From Chiridota heheva (lineage: Eukaryota > Echinodermata > Holothuroidea > Apodida > Chiridotidae), in NCBI GenBank assembly GCA_020152595.1, contig JAIGNY010002805.1, forward strand, positions 45,001 to 109,000: a stretch of DNA of 64,000 nucleotides, written 5' to 3'. Each line of letters begins with the position of its first letter. Position 1 is the first letter of the stretch. This document shows positions 11,745 through 24,500 of this stretch, piece by piece. The notes under the pieces are model-generated. The model was given only the letters and a program-made list of their open reading frames with translations. It ran no database searches and had not been told where the DNA came from. The position numbers and the translations under genes were made by a program.

Positions 11745-12960
11745 GAACACAAAGTCGACTACCATATCTAATTGAAGCATTAGCTATCCAAAGCTATCTG
11801 TCCAACAGATCATTTTATGTTTCTGTTCAGGATGCTTCTTCTGATTACAAGAACACAAACTTCTCTGTACCCCAAGGCTCAATACTTGGGCCAGTGTTGT
11901 ATTCCACTTATGCCAGCCCGTTAGGTGGTGTAATTTATGCCTTTGACATCAATGTCATGGGATATGCTGACGACCATGCTCTCTATAAAGCATTTACACC
12001 CAAAGGAGAACTTGAAAGAGATGCCATTTTAAACCTGGAAAGTTGCCTATCTGAAGTTCACTCTTGGATGAATTCAAACAAATTAAAACTCAACCCTCGT
12101 AAAACAGAGTTTATCTTGTTTGGTAGCAAACACCAACTACAAAAGTGCAACTCCCATTCCATGGTGGTGAGTGGTATCGAAGTAAAAAAATCTACCTCAA
12201 TCAAATATCTTGGAGTTTACTGGGATGAATCACTGTCATTTCGCCAACAGATTAAGGCTAAATGTAAAACTGCACTCTTCAATCTCAGTAGGATCAGGAG
12301 CATAAGGAAGTACTTGACAATTGATATTTGCCAAACACTTGCCTCATCTCTGGTTTTACCTCACCTCGACTATTCAAACACCTTGTACTATGATCTTCCT
12401 GATTGTGATATAAAACAGTTTTAACGGGTCCAGAACATGACTGCCAAGATGGTTCTAGGTAGAGGAAAGTTTGATAGTGCTACTGACTCTCTTCGCTCCC
12501 TTCACTGGTTACCAATAAAATCCCGAATAACATATAGAATTGCAACATATGTCTACAAATGTCTTCATGATCTGGCTCCTTCATATCTTAAAGAACTCAT
12601 CATTATACGTACAGGTCGAACAGGTTTAAGCTCTTCTTCCAACACCATGGGCATTCTCCTCGACATTCCTCTCACAAAACGCAGAACATTTAAAGACAGG
12701 TCGTTTGCTGTAGCTGCCCCTGTCACATGGAATAGTTTGCCATCTTCTCTTCGTTGCATCAATAACTACGATAATTTCAAACGGGAACTAAAAACTGTTT
12801 TGTTCACCAAGGCTTTTTTATAATTGTTTGTGTTTATCCTTATCCTATGAACTTTATTAACTTTATGAACAGTTTTATTTATTTTCTGTACAGCGCCGCT
12901 GAATGTGCATTGTATAGATATTGAGCGCTATATAAATATATAGACATAAACATAAACATT
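11745..12960 (+). mobile_element. 5'-truncated non-LTR retrotransposon, CR1/L2-like
   Basis: The RT C-terminal half and the following domain are readable. Visible blocks are VPQGSILGPVLY, MGYADDHALYK (the catalytic Asp pair, motif C), NKLKLNPRKTEFILFG, KYLGVYWDESLSF, HWLPIKSRITYRIATYVYKC, and AAPVTWNSLPSSLR at the C-terminus. The frame starts upstream of 11894 without a Met and has one stop near 12422. The 3' end TTGAGCGCTATATAAATA is typical of L2/CR1-type tails. The 5' end is truncated near 11745. Confidence 0.9.
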
Positions 12961-13640
12961 AAACGCACAGCGCGAAATCCCGTTTGCGCATAAATTTACG
13001 CTTCATGGATGCTTGGCGACATCACATACACACCAGGGATGCCATTTGGCTGTTCACGGCCAAATTGCTCAAATTTGGCCGTATAGATTTGCCCCTGGCC
13101 GTGAAATTTAACTTTGGCCGTTAAGTCTCTATTTGGCCGAATTTGAATTGTTATTGGCCGTCAGTGCAAATTTTGACCATTAAGGACACAAATGGGACAC
13201 AATTTTGGTCGTTTAAAGAGATGTTTTCTAAGAAAATAGTAATGTGCCTTTTCCGCTCAATCAACATTGATGACTGCATTATTGATTAGTCGGCGTTGCT
13301 TCTGTACTGCAGCCTATTAAACCAATGCAGCATTCACTTAAGACGTTGTGGAAAAAGCATGAAAGAAATAACTGGTTTTCGTTGTTATATTTTTCAAACA
13401 CGTTCATTACTATCTTACATGCTCACACTTGTTCAACGTAAAAAATATGTTCGCATGCATAAGATTTATGACATTTCTTTATGCAGTTATGGGATAATAA
13501 TTGCAATTATATTATAAAACTTATGCAAGATACATCAAAAGAGCTTATTATAACAAAACATTATTACGGGCTAAGAAAGGTTAATCACCACATACAAAAA
13601 AAACTCAAACTAACACCACCACCACCACAAAAAAAAAATC
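12961..13640. other. non-coding; left half of a TTTGGCCGT-rich tract
   Basis: Between 13045 and 13215 the motif TTTGGC(C/T)(G/A) appears about six times, roughly every 25-35 bp. The same motif resumes at 18048-18105 after the LINE nest. The rest is AT-rich with no supported gene. Confidence 0.4.
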
Positions 13641-13645
13641 AAAAA

Positions 13646-14330
13646 TCAAAGACACCCAGAGTTAGTAAAGAACTTATCAATGTTGACTTTGTGAACAGAA
13701 TTAGAGCTAACTACCCTCTCAGGCAAACCATTCCACTCATTAACAACTCTATGCGAAATGCTAAAATGCTGAATATCTATCCCTGAAATCTCTTTGGTCC
13801 ACTTCAAACTATAACCACGTGTCACATCAGGATTAGCTGAAACATGCAAGAATTAACAAGAAATCGAAGTATTACTACCACATAGGAACTTAAAAACCTA
13901 AATCATAGCGCCACGTACTCTTCTCAACTCACGCGTGCATGGTCAAACCAAGAATTCGCAACCTAGATTCATAAGAGAGATTCCTTACTTCGGGAATAAG
14001 TCTAGTGACTCTTCGCTGAACCTGCTCCAAAATGAACTTATTCTTCTCATAAAAGGGACTCCAAGCCTGAATAGCATCTCAAGGTGAGGCCTGACTAACT
14101 GCTTATACAAATTAAGAACAACCTCTCTACCAAGAAAACAAACATTTCTTCTAAACAAACCAAGCATCCTATTTGCTCTTGCAGCTGCTAAAGAACACTG
14201 TTTAGAAGACTTCAGATTGCTAGTAATGACAACACCTAGATCCTTTTCTTCATCAACACAACCAAGATTTGGCCTATTCATGAAGGAATCAAAAGCCAAA
14301 TTGTTCTCATCAAATTGAATCATCTTTACT
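13646..14330 (-). mobile_element. CR1-type LINE, 3' coding fragment
   Basis: Two frames on the - strand (14323-13985 and 13849-13646) carry GCVDEEKDLGVVITSNLK, CSLAAARANRMLGLFRRN, LYKQLVRPHLE and the C-terminal VVNEWNGLPERVV. These are the thumb and C-terminal parts of a CR1-like RT. The frame is broken between them. The sequence is close to the terminal part of the CR1 at 24846-28655, which ends just after DLGVVITSNLK. Confidence 0.85.
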
Positions 14331-14670
14331 AAAAATTAGTCTTCAGTAAAGATCATCATAGGTTATTTTACAAGTTATACTTTTTATTGTATTAGAAAAG
14401 CTTGTATTTGTGGCTTACCATCCAACAATAAAGAGACCCCGCAAGTGTTATCATGCATAGAATAGACAAAGCCGCCCCCCCCCCCTTTCCCCCCTTCCCA
14501 CCCTCAATGTAAAAAACAGATTTGGTTGTTTTACCTATGATGTTTTCTGAACGAAAGGCTAGTAGCCTGAGATTCCAGATCTCGAAGTGTCAAGTAATTC
14601 GTGACTCTCGGCCTTAAAGTGACAGCGAAAAGCTCGATTACAACAGTGCTTATCCAGCCTGTTCTTAAAC
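14331..14670. other. no gene recognised
   Basis: Contains a poly-C run at about 14474-14500. No ORF or known repeat recognised. Confidence 0.3.
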
Positions 14671-14674
14671 AATT

Positions 14675-16860
14675 TTAGATTACATGCTTCCACAACCTCC
14701 TTTGGTTAATTATTTCATAATTTGCAAATCCGATTGGAGAAAAAATTATGTCGAACGCTGGTGAATGAATGTGATTGAAGAATTTTCCTGTTTTGTGAAC
14801 CTCTTGTTCTAGTATTATTACGAATAGGTAATAAATTTGCAACTCTTGAATTATATATATGTGAAACCATTTTATATACTTCAATCATATCACCTCTGGC
14901 TCTTCTGTAAGTTAATGTTGGTAGATTCAGATTATTAAGCCTGTCAGGATATGGCAGATTACACAAATGTTGAATAAGTTTGGTGGCTCTTCTTTGACAT
15001 TTTCGATCAACTCAATGTGTTTTTTCTTTGTTGGGTGCCAGACACAATTTGAAAATTCCAAATGAGGTCTTACAAATGCCTTGTAGAGGTTTTGTCAAGA
15101 TATGTGAATGATCTACGAGTGAGTCCAAGTATCATATTTGCCTTGTTGACTTTTTCGTTGATGTGAGCTCCAAAAGTAAACTTAGGAGTCAAAAGTTACT
15201 TCCAGATCCTTCTCATTAGTTACAAATTCAAGATTGTGATTTAACATGGTGTAGTATAAATCACTTGAAGGAGAACAACGTGCAATTTTAAGGACCTTGC
15301 ACTTGTCTGGGAAAATTTCAATAGCCATTTAGAAGACCAGTTTGCTAAGGCAGTTCAGGTCAGCTTGCAAGATATTATCGTCTTGGGCTGACCTCATGGG
15401 CCTATCAATCTTAGTGTCATCTGCAAAAAGGTAAATTGAAGAACTCACAGTGTCAGGGAGATCATTTATATCTATAATGAATAGGATTGGACCCAAAACA
15501 TTGCCTTGTGGTATACCACTGGTCACTGTCACTGAACTGCTGAATGAGAAGTACAACCATTTACTAAAACACGTTGCGACCTATTTGTAAGAAAGGATCT
15601 GATCCAGCTATACAATGGATCCACAATACCATATAACTTTAATTTTTGAAGCAGACGTTTATGTGGCATCTGTCAAAAGCTTTCATAAAATCGAGATATA
15701 CGATGTTAACCTTCTCATTATTTTACCACGCTAGAGACAGATCATCTAAAACCAGGCTTTAATAATTGAAGAGAAGTAGATCTCCCTTTCATGAAACCAA
15801 ACTGTTGAGGACAAATAAGATTGTTATTATAAAGATGTTCCATCAAATGATCTCTAATAATCGATTCCATGGTTTTACTTACAACACTTGGTAGGCTCAC
15901 AAGGCGATAATTTGATACTAAAGATCTGTTGCCCTTCTTGAAAATAGGTCAGATATTTGCCACCTTCCAATCATCTAGAACTGTCATATTGTCTAAGGAC
16001 AGTTGAAACAAAGTAGTTAGGTATAGGGCAATGGTATCAGAACACTCATATAAAATCCTTGGATGGATACCATCTGGTCCCTCTGATTTAGAAGTTTTTA
16101 AACATTTTTATTTTTTAAGTTCTGTATCATGTGATATGAAAATAGAACTGAGAGGAAGTTGAAAATTTCGTTTCTCAAAGTCAGGCATTTTATTATCATC
16201 TTCAACTGTGAATACACTCATGAAAAAATGAGACAAGACCTTGGCTTTTTCAAGGTCAGATATAGTTAATAATGATTTACCATGCTCATCGACCTCACTG
16301 GTCTGCAAGTGGGCTATGCCCTGTTTAAAGTTTGTCCTAGATTTGGCATAATCCCAAAACTTTTAGGTTTGACTTAGCTTCAGATGCAATCATTTTTTCA
16401 TGTTCAATCCGTGCTTTTCTGGTCATAGTATACTGTACGCACTTGATTTCTTACACGACAATACTCTAAAAACTTCTGGTGATCTTTTGTCTCAACATAT
16501 CTTTGCCAACACTTCTTTTTCTTCCTTACTTTTTTCAGAATATCCTTGCTAAGAGGAGTGGTGCCTTTCTGCTTCTTTAGACGAGTTGGATCAAAATTTA
16601 GAACATATTCATCAATACAATCAGACATATTGTCTTTAAAAACTTTCCAGCAAAGGTTAACATTGCTGGATGTACATGTAGGGAATAACGTATCAGACAA
16701 CTCATTATTCATGTCTGCAAAATGACCTTTATCATACAGGTAACGCAAAGAAATATTGTTATTATGATTAACACAGCAATTCAATTGAAATGTGATTACT
16801 CCATGATTACTCTTACCAATACCACATTGAATACCCATGTTAGAAATTAAGTATCTCAAA
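14675..16860 (-). mobile_element. CR1/Jockey-superfamily LINE, decayed (3' and middle part)
   Basis: On the - strand, in element order: 16859-16404 linker region after the endonuclease (DDQ-like Lys-rich segment), 16308-16108 (SHFFMSVFTVEDD), 15556-15329 RT (GIPQGNVLGPILFIIDINDL, SIYLFADDTKI with the catalytic Asp pair), and 14966-14715 C-terminal (LNNLNLPTLTYRRARGDMIE, then SFTSVRHNFFSNRI). Multiple stops and frameshifts. Its 5' part is displaced to 17464-17720 by a nested insertion. Confidence 0.88.
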
Positions 16861-16861
16861 T

Positions 16862-17463
16862 TAACCTCTCAAACTGTCCCACCGACGTTAAATCCACTGC
16901 TTATAAAGCTCTAGTCAGGACAGTGCTTGAGTACGCATCTGCAGTCTGGGACCCCCATCACCAGTGCGATGTGGATAAACTTGAATCTATTCAAAGGAGA
17001 GCAGCCAGGTATAATGGCAGACTACTGTTACAAATCTAGTGTAAAAAACATGCTTCATGAATTAGATTGCCCCTGCTTAAAACAAGAAGATACAACACCC
17101 GGCTACATATGCTATATTAAATCAATAACAATCTTGTCGCCATCAATAAAGATGAACTTATCCCCACCGTCAGAACTAATACAAGAAATAATCATGACCC
17201 TAATTTCCAGGTTCCCTATGCTAAAAAGAATGTATATAAACACTCTTTCTTCCCCCACACACTAAAGGATTGGAATGCTTTACCGTCAGACATTGTACAT
17301 GCACCAAGTCTCAACAGTTTCAAAGCTAAACTTACTAACACTTGTATTGCTAACTAGTTTTTTAAATATTTTTTACTCATACTTTGTAGAAGCTCCTTGA
17401 TTGGCGTTTATGTCCTCTTGAAGGATTTTTGCCGACTTAACGGATTCAGATTCAGATTCAGAT
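16862..17463 (+). mobile_element. nested CR1/Jockey-type LINE 3' fragment
   Basis: Reads on the + strand through VLEYASAVWDPHHQCDVDKL and ESIQRRAAR, then frame-broken to HTLKDWNALPSDIV and SLNSFKAKL, and ends in an (ATTCAG)n tail at 17441-17463. Its orientation is opposite to the LINE it interrupts, so it inserted later. No clear target duplication was found. Confidence 0.88.
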
Positions 17464-17720
17464 ACTCGTGACTAGTAATAACAAGATCTAAATTATTAGC
17501 TCTAAGCCCCACTCTAAATCTGGTGAGGATGTTAATTAATTGATATAAAAAGCAGTTACGTAAACACTCAATAAATCTGTTATTATAATTATCAGGATTA
17601 TCATGAGTTACTACACCAGCAACACCAATTTATATCTGGGAGGTTAAAGTCTCCTACAATACCAGGGAGTTGGAATAGAACTCCCTGACAATACATAGAC
17701 TACTAAAATAAGTAGAAACA
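17464..17720 (-). mobile_element. endonuclease part of the interrupted LINE
   Basis: The complement near 17632-17660 reads VGDFNLPDINWCCW, the apurinic-endonuclease GDFN block of CR1/Jockey LINEs. Position and orientation fit the 5' half of the element at 14675-16860. Confidence 0.75.
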
Positions 17721-18319
17721 GTGTGAAGTGTTTTATTACAATAATAGTTCAAACTAAGAGATATCCCACTTTGCCTTCATGCAACGTTATGCATTTCCCA
17801 TTATTAGGGATGATTAGGCCAATTTACTTCAGTTATTGCAGTGAGGTATTTAGATTTTTGACATCAGGTTATGGACCAGGACTGGTCACATGATCGGCTT
17901 TAGTCCTTCGTTTAAAAAACAAAGCACTATATAAAAAGTATGTATGCATTATAAATTACAGACCCGAAAAATAAATAAGACAGGGTGGGGCGCTGAGCAA
18001 ACTGTCTATTCTAACGTGTTATTTTCTTGCATTTTTTTGAACGAGAAATTTGGCCGGTTCTTAAAAACACATTTGGCCGTAAGCCATACGATTGGTTTGG
18101 CCGTCAAACTCTTATTTCATCTGGCAGCCACGTAGTCTGCGATATGCATGTAGTAACTGAAAACGAACTGCTGTCAATGTGAATTTCTCTGTTCTGTGAA
18201 AGTTGTTGGAGAATTTTGCGATTCAGGATTTAGATAGGCCTAACAACAGTAACAGATTGCACAAAATTAAAGTTTAATTCTTGAAGTAGCATAGCCTAAG
18301 AGAAGAACCAAAAGATAAA
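17721..18319 (+). other. upstream region and 5' UTR of CCDC134
   Basis: Contains the right half of the TTTGGCCGT-rich tract (18048-18105) and then about 200 bp of ordinary sequence before the start codon. No CpG-rich promoter stands out. Confidence 0.35.
17928..17936 (+). promoter_or_regulatory. TATA-like box
   Basis: TATATAAAA lies about 390 bp before the CCDC134 start codon. This is a motif match only; the transcription start is unknown. Confidence 0.2.
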
Positions 18320-18518
18320 ATGAGATCATTTTGGTGGAATGCATTGCTGTCCATTTTCGTTAGTCTACTTGTTGTACTAACGTTAGGCCCCCTTCTTGTT
18401 GTGGGGAACAGTTCCGCGACAAAAGACGAGGAGGGAAAATCTGGGGCAAGCTCTGCAGAGAGCGCAACGTTAAAAGACGATGAGGATACGAAAAGGGCCA
18501 AGAAAGACCTTGAAAAAT
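18320..18518 (+). CDS. CCDC134: CCDC134 exon 1
   Basis: The ATG at 18320 starts MRSFWWNALLSIFVSLLVV, a clear signal sequence, followed by an acidic Ser/Ala/Lys linker not obvious in vertebrates. The exon ends after one base of codon 67 at a weak donor (AAT|GTATCC). This donor was chosen because joining it to 28740 restores LEKYQKLF. The alternative donor at 18533 (AAA|GTACTC) has no matching acceptor phase. Confidence 0.85.
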
Positions 18519-21500
18519 GTATCCTTTCTAAAGTACTCTATGTGTTTGCCTAGCTCGAGAATCCTCTCTAGCTTTGATGGTGTTGAAAAGAATGAAAGTC
18601 TAACTAAGTAGGCTAAGTAATGTTAAGCTTTTAAGGTTTGTTTGTTCAAAGTGCATTAGCACTAGCAGCAGCCATAACTTCTGAATCTGAATAGGTTAAG
18701 TCAGCAAAAATCCGTCTAGAGGACATAGATGCCAACCTATACTTTTTCCATAAGGTTTGAAGGCTTTGGAGTTGGGACTTTCTGTTGTAGGCCCTAGTGT
18801 AGTAGTAGTAGTTATTGTTGAAAAGGTTGATGCCAATGTGCAGACTGAGTTGTGTGGGTAGTCAGTAAGAATAAGATTAGTTAGGCCTAGTGTCACAACC
18901 CACGTACATGTATGTTATCACTGGGGCATTTGTTTTGTGTACGTAGGTTGTTGCAGATATCGTGTTTCCAGCTAGACTCACACTCACAGTGACACTTAAG
19001 CAACCCTTCTTTCCTAAATGCGATGAGCTTGCATTCTTTCTGCACAGTGTGATAAGTTTTCACCTCTTCAATGAGTTAACCGTGGAACAGTTTTTAATCA
19101 GCAACTTTTAACGGGAGAATTTTAGCTGGATATTATCCACCGATAATTTGTTGGTCGCCTTGTTTCAAAACTTTTGTCGAGTGTCACGCCTGCGTATTTG
19201 TACTCATGGTTTCTTTATTATGCACTTGTCAATTGTGTGGCTCACCCCTACACTCCCAGACATGGTGAATCATTGCACCAAAGTGGGTGGTCAAAACATG
19301 TACATTGATGCACCCCTCAGTCACATTGGTGACTGACATTTTTTATGAAATGACTTTCCCCAAATCAATCACTTCTGTACAAAGTCAATGAGTCTGAAGT
19401 AAATTGACCCACCCCAGAGTCACTCTGGTGACTGACAATTTGGTGCAATGACGCACATGTGAGTCACTATTTCATATGTCAATGACTTAACTTTGACTGA
19501 CATTGCCAGGTGGAAAAAATTATGTGTGTTGTATCTATGTGTCGTCTTTAAAATCAGCACATAATTATTCAACCAGTAGTGTACAATAGTATACTACGGT
19601 ATAGTATACAGTTTTTATCATTTTTGTTTTCACAAATTGGGCTGGGGTTCTGGCACACTTATTTTAACGCTCTTATTACTGTTTACTATGACATATCATA
19701 CCTCTAATAAGGTGTCGCAACAGAATGGTAATACATCATTTTAAAGTTCTGCAAGCACTTTTTGAAAGTTTTTACGAGCTTGTTTTTTTAATGTGCAGCA
19801 TCTTTTCAACAACCCTTTTACCACCACAACCACGGCAAAGTTGTGTCTAAGAATAAACACCAACCCCACACTTGCGGCATGGTGCTGTTGGATGTTTACC
19901 ATTTCTAATCACGGTAAAGTTGTGTCTGAGAATAAACACCAACCCCACACTTGCGGCATGGTACTATTGGATGATTACCATTTCTAATCACTACTCGATG
20001 CTGCCAGCATCGATCATACATAGCAGGTCATCCACATGTTTCTTTCTTGCCTAGCAGTAGCCAATTACACTTGTTATGTGCACGTACTGACATATATATC
20101 GTTATAATACCATATTACTACCTGCATATTGTATCATAGTTTTTTTTCCATTTGGTGGGAGCTCGGTGTTGTGTGGAACGATCAACAACTCTTAAGGGAC
20201 AAATCCACGGCCCGGACCATCTTGAAGATAGTATAGGACAGGCTCTCCAGGCTTTGTAACAGACCGTCCTATCTGATAAACATTGACAGACCACACTGGG
20301 TCTGTAGCACGACGTCGACCTCCTTCCAGCTCACCTGGTTGGCATAGATAATACATTACAGCCAGAGATTGCGTTAACGACAAATTTTTTGTATATTACA
20401 CCATGGCTGAAATTTTTTACGACACAGGTTGTAGCTGCATTGTAAGATTTAGATATAGCATGTGGAATTTTACGCCAGAGTTTTTCATTAACATAAATGA
20501 AAATCATGAACATCTTACCTCTCTGATGTGATTCAAACTTTTATTTCATGCAATAATGATTTTGAATTACTCATAAATAAAAGAAAAATGACACAACTAC
20601 GAGACTAAAGGCCGAATGATTTAACATACCCGTAGTGCTGTACATAAACACATATAGGCTAGTACATAGGCCCTGTGCATGATATACGTACACTGTTCAG
20701 TGTACGTGAAAGTTTTGATGTTGTTTTGAATGCAGGCTGTCAATTGTCAACGATATTATTAGCTAGGATTCTACTTTCCTCCTGTATTGTTTTGATCGTG
20801 TATCTGTCAAGTGATAACAATCTGCAAATCAAGTTATATGCTCTAAAGAAGTAGGCGTGTTTGAAATCTGAACAGTATATTATCGTTGACAATTGGTCAA
20901 AGTTCACTAAAACCTCATGAAAGTTTGCATACGATAAACAAAAGTATTTTCTAGTTTATTTTGGGATTGTTAACCCAAATTTCATGATTCAACAATCAAG
21001 ATTATACAAGGATTGGGTATGAACTTTTTCTTAATTTTTTTAATAATAATAATAGTCAGATTTTTTAATGTTTTTAGTATTTTAAGCACAATTTTCATTC
21101 ACTTTACAGAAACAGGCCTACACAAGTGTGTTGTGTTAACAATTACTTGCACGCTTCGCTAGCGTGCAGTGCCCTGTACATTATGTAATGCCCTGTACAT
21201 TACACAGTGCTCTGTACATACGAAGGCAAATTTACAAAATACGCTGAAATTCAAGGGCTTGTCGTAATTAAATACGCCAGGCCAAAAATTATAACGCAAC
21301 CTCTGATTGCAGCATTGGCAGGTACTTTTTGCTCCTCCAAGCCAACGGGGCGATCAGCAAGAGATGCTGGTTTCTGTTTCACCATTTTAGCTTTGATAGC
21401 ATTGACAGGCTTCCTTCCACTAGATTGTATACTAAAAAAACTGTGTTGAGAGCGACGTGACTTCTATTCTATTCTCTCCAACTTTTCAATCCGTTTCATT

Positions 21501-24500
21501 TTACCTTGCACTTAACCACCTAAATTTTGTTTTATATCTTCATTTTATGGGATTCTCTCTCTGTGGATGGGCATCTACTTTTGGTGAGATCGTTCTTTTG
21601 TTTTTTCTTCTCTTCCGTTCTGACCAGACTTTCGCGCCTTATCGTTACCTGTGCAGCGGTTCTCCTATAGCAGTTCCGCGTTTTTTTTCTTCTAGTTGCC
21701 TCGGGTCTCTTGGCCCTTGGTTTTTTTTTCTTTTCATTATGACGAAATGCTTCTGCCTTGACCTTGACCCTTCCTCTTCTTCCATGACCCACCTGCTACC
21801 TTCATTGACCATTCTTCAGCACCAGTCTCCAAAATTATAATAATACAGGCCACCAATAAACCCGATAGTTTTAAAAGAGTTTCCCCTTTTCTAATTCACA
21901 AAGCACTCCAAGGCCTTGTCGGTATCCTCCCCAAGGTCTCCACCCTCAGATTTTGCGATCTCCTGGTGCACTCCACCAGGGACACTCAAGCCACCACCTT
22001 CCTCACCACCAGAACCCTAGCCAATACCAGTATTGATGTTACAGGTATTGATGTTACAGATACCCCCCTATTGTTCCCTAAACTCCAGCAAAGGTGTGGT
22101 CAGAACTAGAGACCTAGCCTACCTGACCGATGAAGACCACGTAGAGGAACTTACCAATCAACACGTTACTGAATCTTGTCGTTGCGTCCTTGAGAGAGAC
22201 AGTGCCGAAACACCTACCAATACCATCTTTCTGACGTTTTCCACACCAAGTTTCCCCTCCCACATTACTGCTGGCTACTTGAGAATCCCAGTCACCCCTT
22301 ATATTCCAAACCCCCTCCGTTGTCATAAGTGCCAGAGATATGGCCATGGTAAAAATTCTTGCCGCAGCCAAGCGCGCTGTGGCAAATGTGGAGCCCTGAA
22401 CCATGACAGCACCTCCTGCACCAGCATCCCACACTGCACCAATTCCGACGGTACTCACCCAGCTAACCATCCCTCCTTCTCAAAAGACTGCCCCACCTGG
22501 CTTCAGGAAAAGCAAATAACCAAACTAAAAACCCTTAATCCCAACATCACTTACCCGGAGGCCAGGAAGCAATTTCTCTTTTCTCTCCACACTAAACCAT
22601 CCTACTTGAGCGCAGTCTCCTCTAACACCAATATTATCCCCCCTAATACAAGTAAAACTGACTCACATACCCAAACCGACCTCACCTGGCTCTTCTAACC
22701 CAGTCCTAGGCCCATGACCATTGCCAACAACCCAACCACACCAATTACCCAAACCACCTTTACCACCGCCACTTCTCCCACCAACCTTCCTTCCTCCTCT
22801 AAGACTCCCGCCGTCCCCTATCCCAACACCTCTAATACCATCAAACTCAAGCCAACCTGGCTAACAATCATTAAAGCAACAAACCTCCAATCAAAAAACA
22901 GCTCACCATCCAAACCCACACATATGACACAGAAGGGAACATGGATTGTTCGATTACCGAACATACTTCTCATCCAACTTTCAAAAACAACCGCTCCTAA
23001 AGAAACCGGGACAGGTCCAAGAAAAATAAGCCAACTCAAACCCAACAGATCTTCCTCAAGATAATCCCGTGCCTTCTTAGAGCGTGCAACATAAACAATT
23101 ACAATAACATTATACAATGGAACATACGGAGCCTTAAGGCCAATTTTGAAGAAATTGACCTTCTGGCCACCACCTTCAACTTGGTCGTCTTCTGCCTACA
23201 AGAAACCTTCTACTTTGCTTGCTATCACGAACATCAAGTGGATGCCAACAGGGCCTGTGGGGCCTCTCCATTCTCGTTAGACACGATATCCCACACAGCC
23301 CTGTTCATGTGAATACCGACTTTTAGGCCATCTGTATGTCTATCTCCCTCCACAAAACCTTCACTCTTTGCAATATCTTCCCCCCAACAACCTCATCTCT
23401 CAGCTCCCCTCCCCCTTCATCCTTCTTGGTGACTTCAATGCCCACAAGCCCCTGTGGTGCTCCAATACCACCACCCCAGAGGCAAGCTCATCGAAAACAC
23501 TCTTCGACAGCACAGCCTCTCCTTGCTCAATACTAACTCCCCGACCTACCTTCATCCTTCCACAGGCTCCCTTACCTGTATTGACCTGTCTATCTGTTCC
23601 CCCAACCTCCTCCTTCATTTTAGCTGGAAAGTCACTACTGATCTATGTGGTAGTGACCATTGCCCTCTTCTTATACACCCCAAACTTCAAACCCCTACTG
23701 ACCACACCCCCAATTGGAACCTCGAGAAGGCTGACTGGCCCCTTTTCGAAACCTTCTGTGACTCGCATCTATCCCGCCATCTTCTTGAGGGTGAGGATCC
23801 CATGTCAAACTTCAGTAACATCCTTATCAACATTGCCACCTGCTCTATTCCCAAAACCTCCAAACTCCTAATCACCCCCTCCCTCCAACCCTTGCTTCTC
23901 TGATGACTGCAAAACTGCAATAAAGAACAGGAAAAGGGCCCTCAGGAACTTCAAAACTAACCCGACCACCCACAAGCGCAACCTCTTTCGCATCAGCTGT
24001 GCCAAGGCCAGGTGCACTATCAAGGTTAGTAAAACCAACACTTAGAACAACTTCATCTCTTCTCTCACCACCAACACCCCCACTAAGAAGATTTGGAGAA
24101 TGATTAACAGCTTCCATGGCAAGGTGGGCAAGTCTCCCATCTCCATCTCTTCTGGAATGGTAATCTTCTCACCGTGAAAAAAGACATCGTTAACCACCTC
24201 ACTGCCTCTTTCAGCAACATCTTGTCCTTGGCCAACTACCACATCATCCAACCCACCATTCTGATCAAACCCACCATCAACAACCTCTCTCGTGTCGACA
24301 ACGTTTATGTTACCCGTCTTAGAATAGGTCACACCCACCTCATTCATTCCCACCTCTGGGTGTGAAAGGTGTACATACAAGTAATCAAGTTACTCTTGAT
24401 ACCCCAATGGCCACAGCAGGTAATCATGTGATTGTCAAATTCCCGAAGCTGCAGCACCATGATGTCATTGTCCCAGGTACGGTCAGACTGGCCTTCCACA

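Larger units (their letters stand above)
21455..24361 (+). mobile_element. I-clade (Jockey/I group) LINE, copy 1, RT deleted
   Basis: The 5' UTR (21455-21840) matches that of copy 2 (31944-32200). It is followed by ORF1 with zinc knuckles, an apurinic endonuclease and then, at about 24236, a jump straight to the C-terminal region (NNLSRVDNVYVTRLRIGHT). The RT and RNase H are missing. The copy lacks a poly-A-type tail and stops at about 24361 against the capsid-like relic. Confidence 0.9.

Noticed and set aside
16927-17265. 112-codon ORF as a gene
   Set aside because: It starts inside a LINE C-terminal region and continues out of the element's own frame.
21457-21840. 127-codon hydrophobic ORF
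   Set aside because: Lies in the 5' UTR shared by both I-clade LINEs; in copy 2 the corresponding frame is not open.
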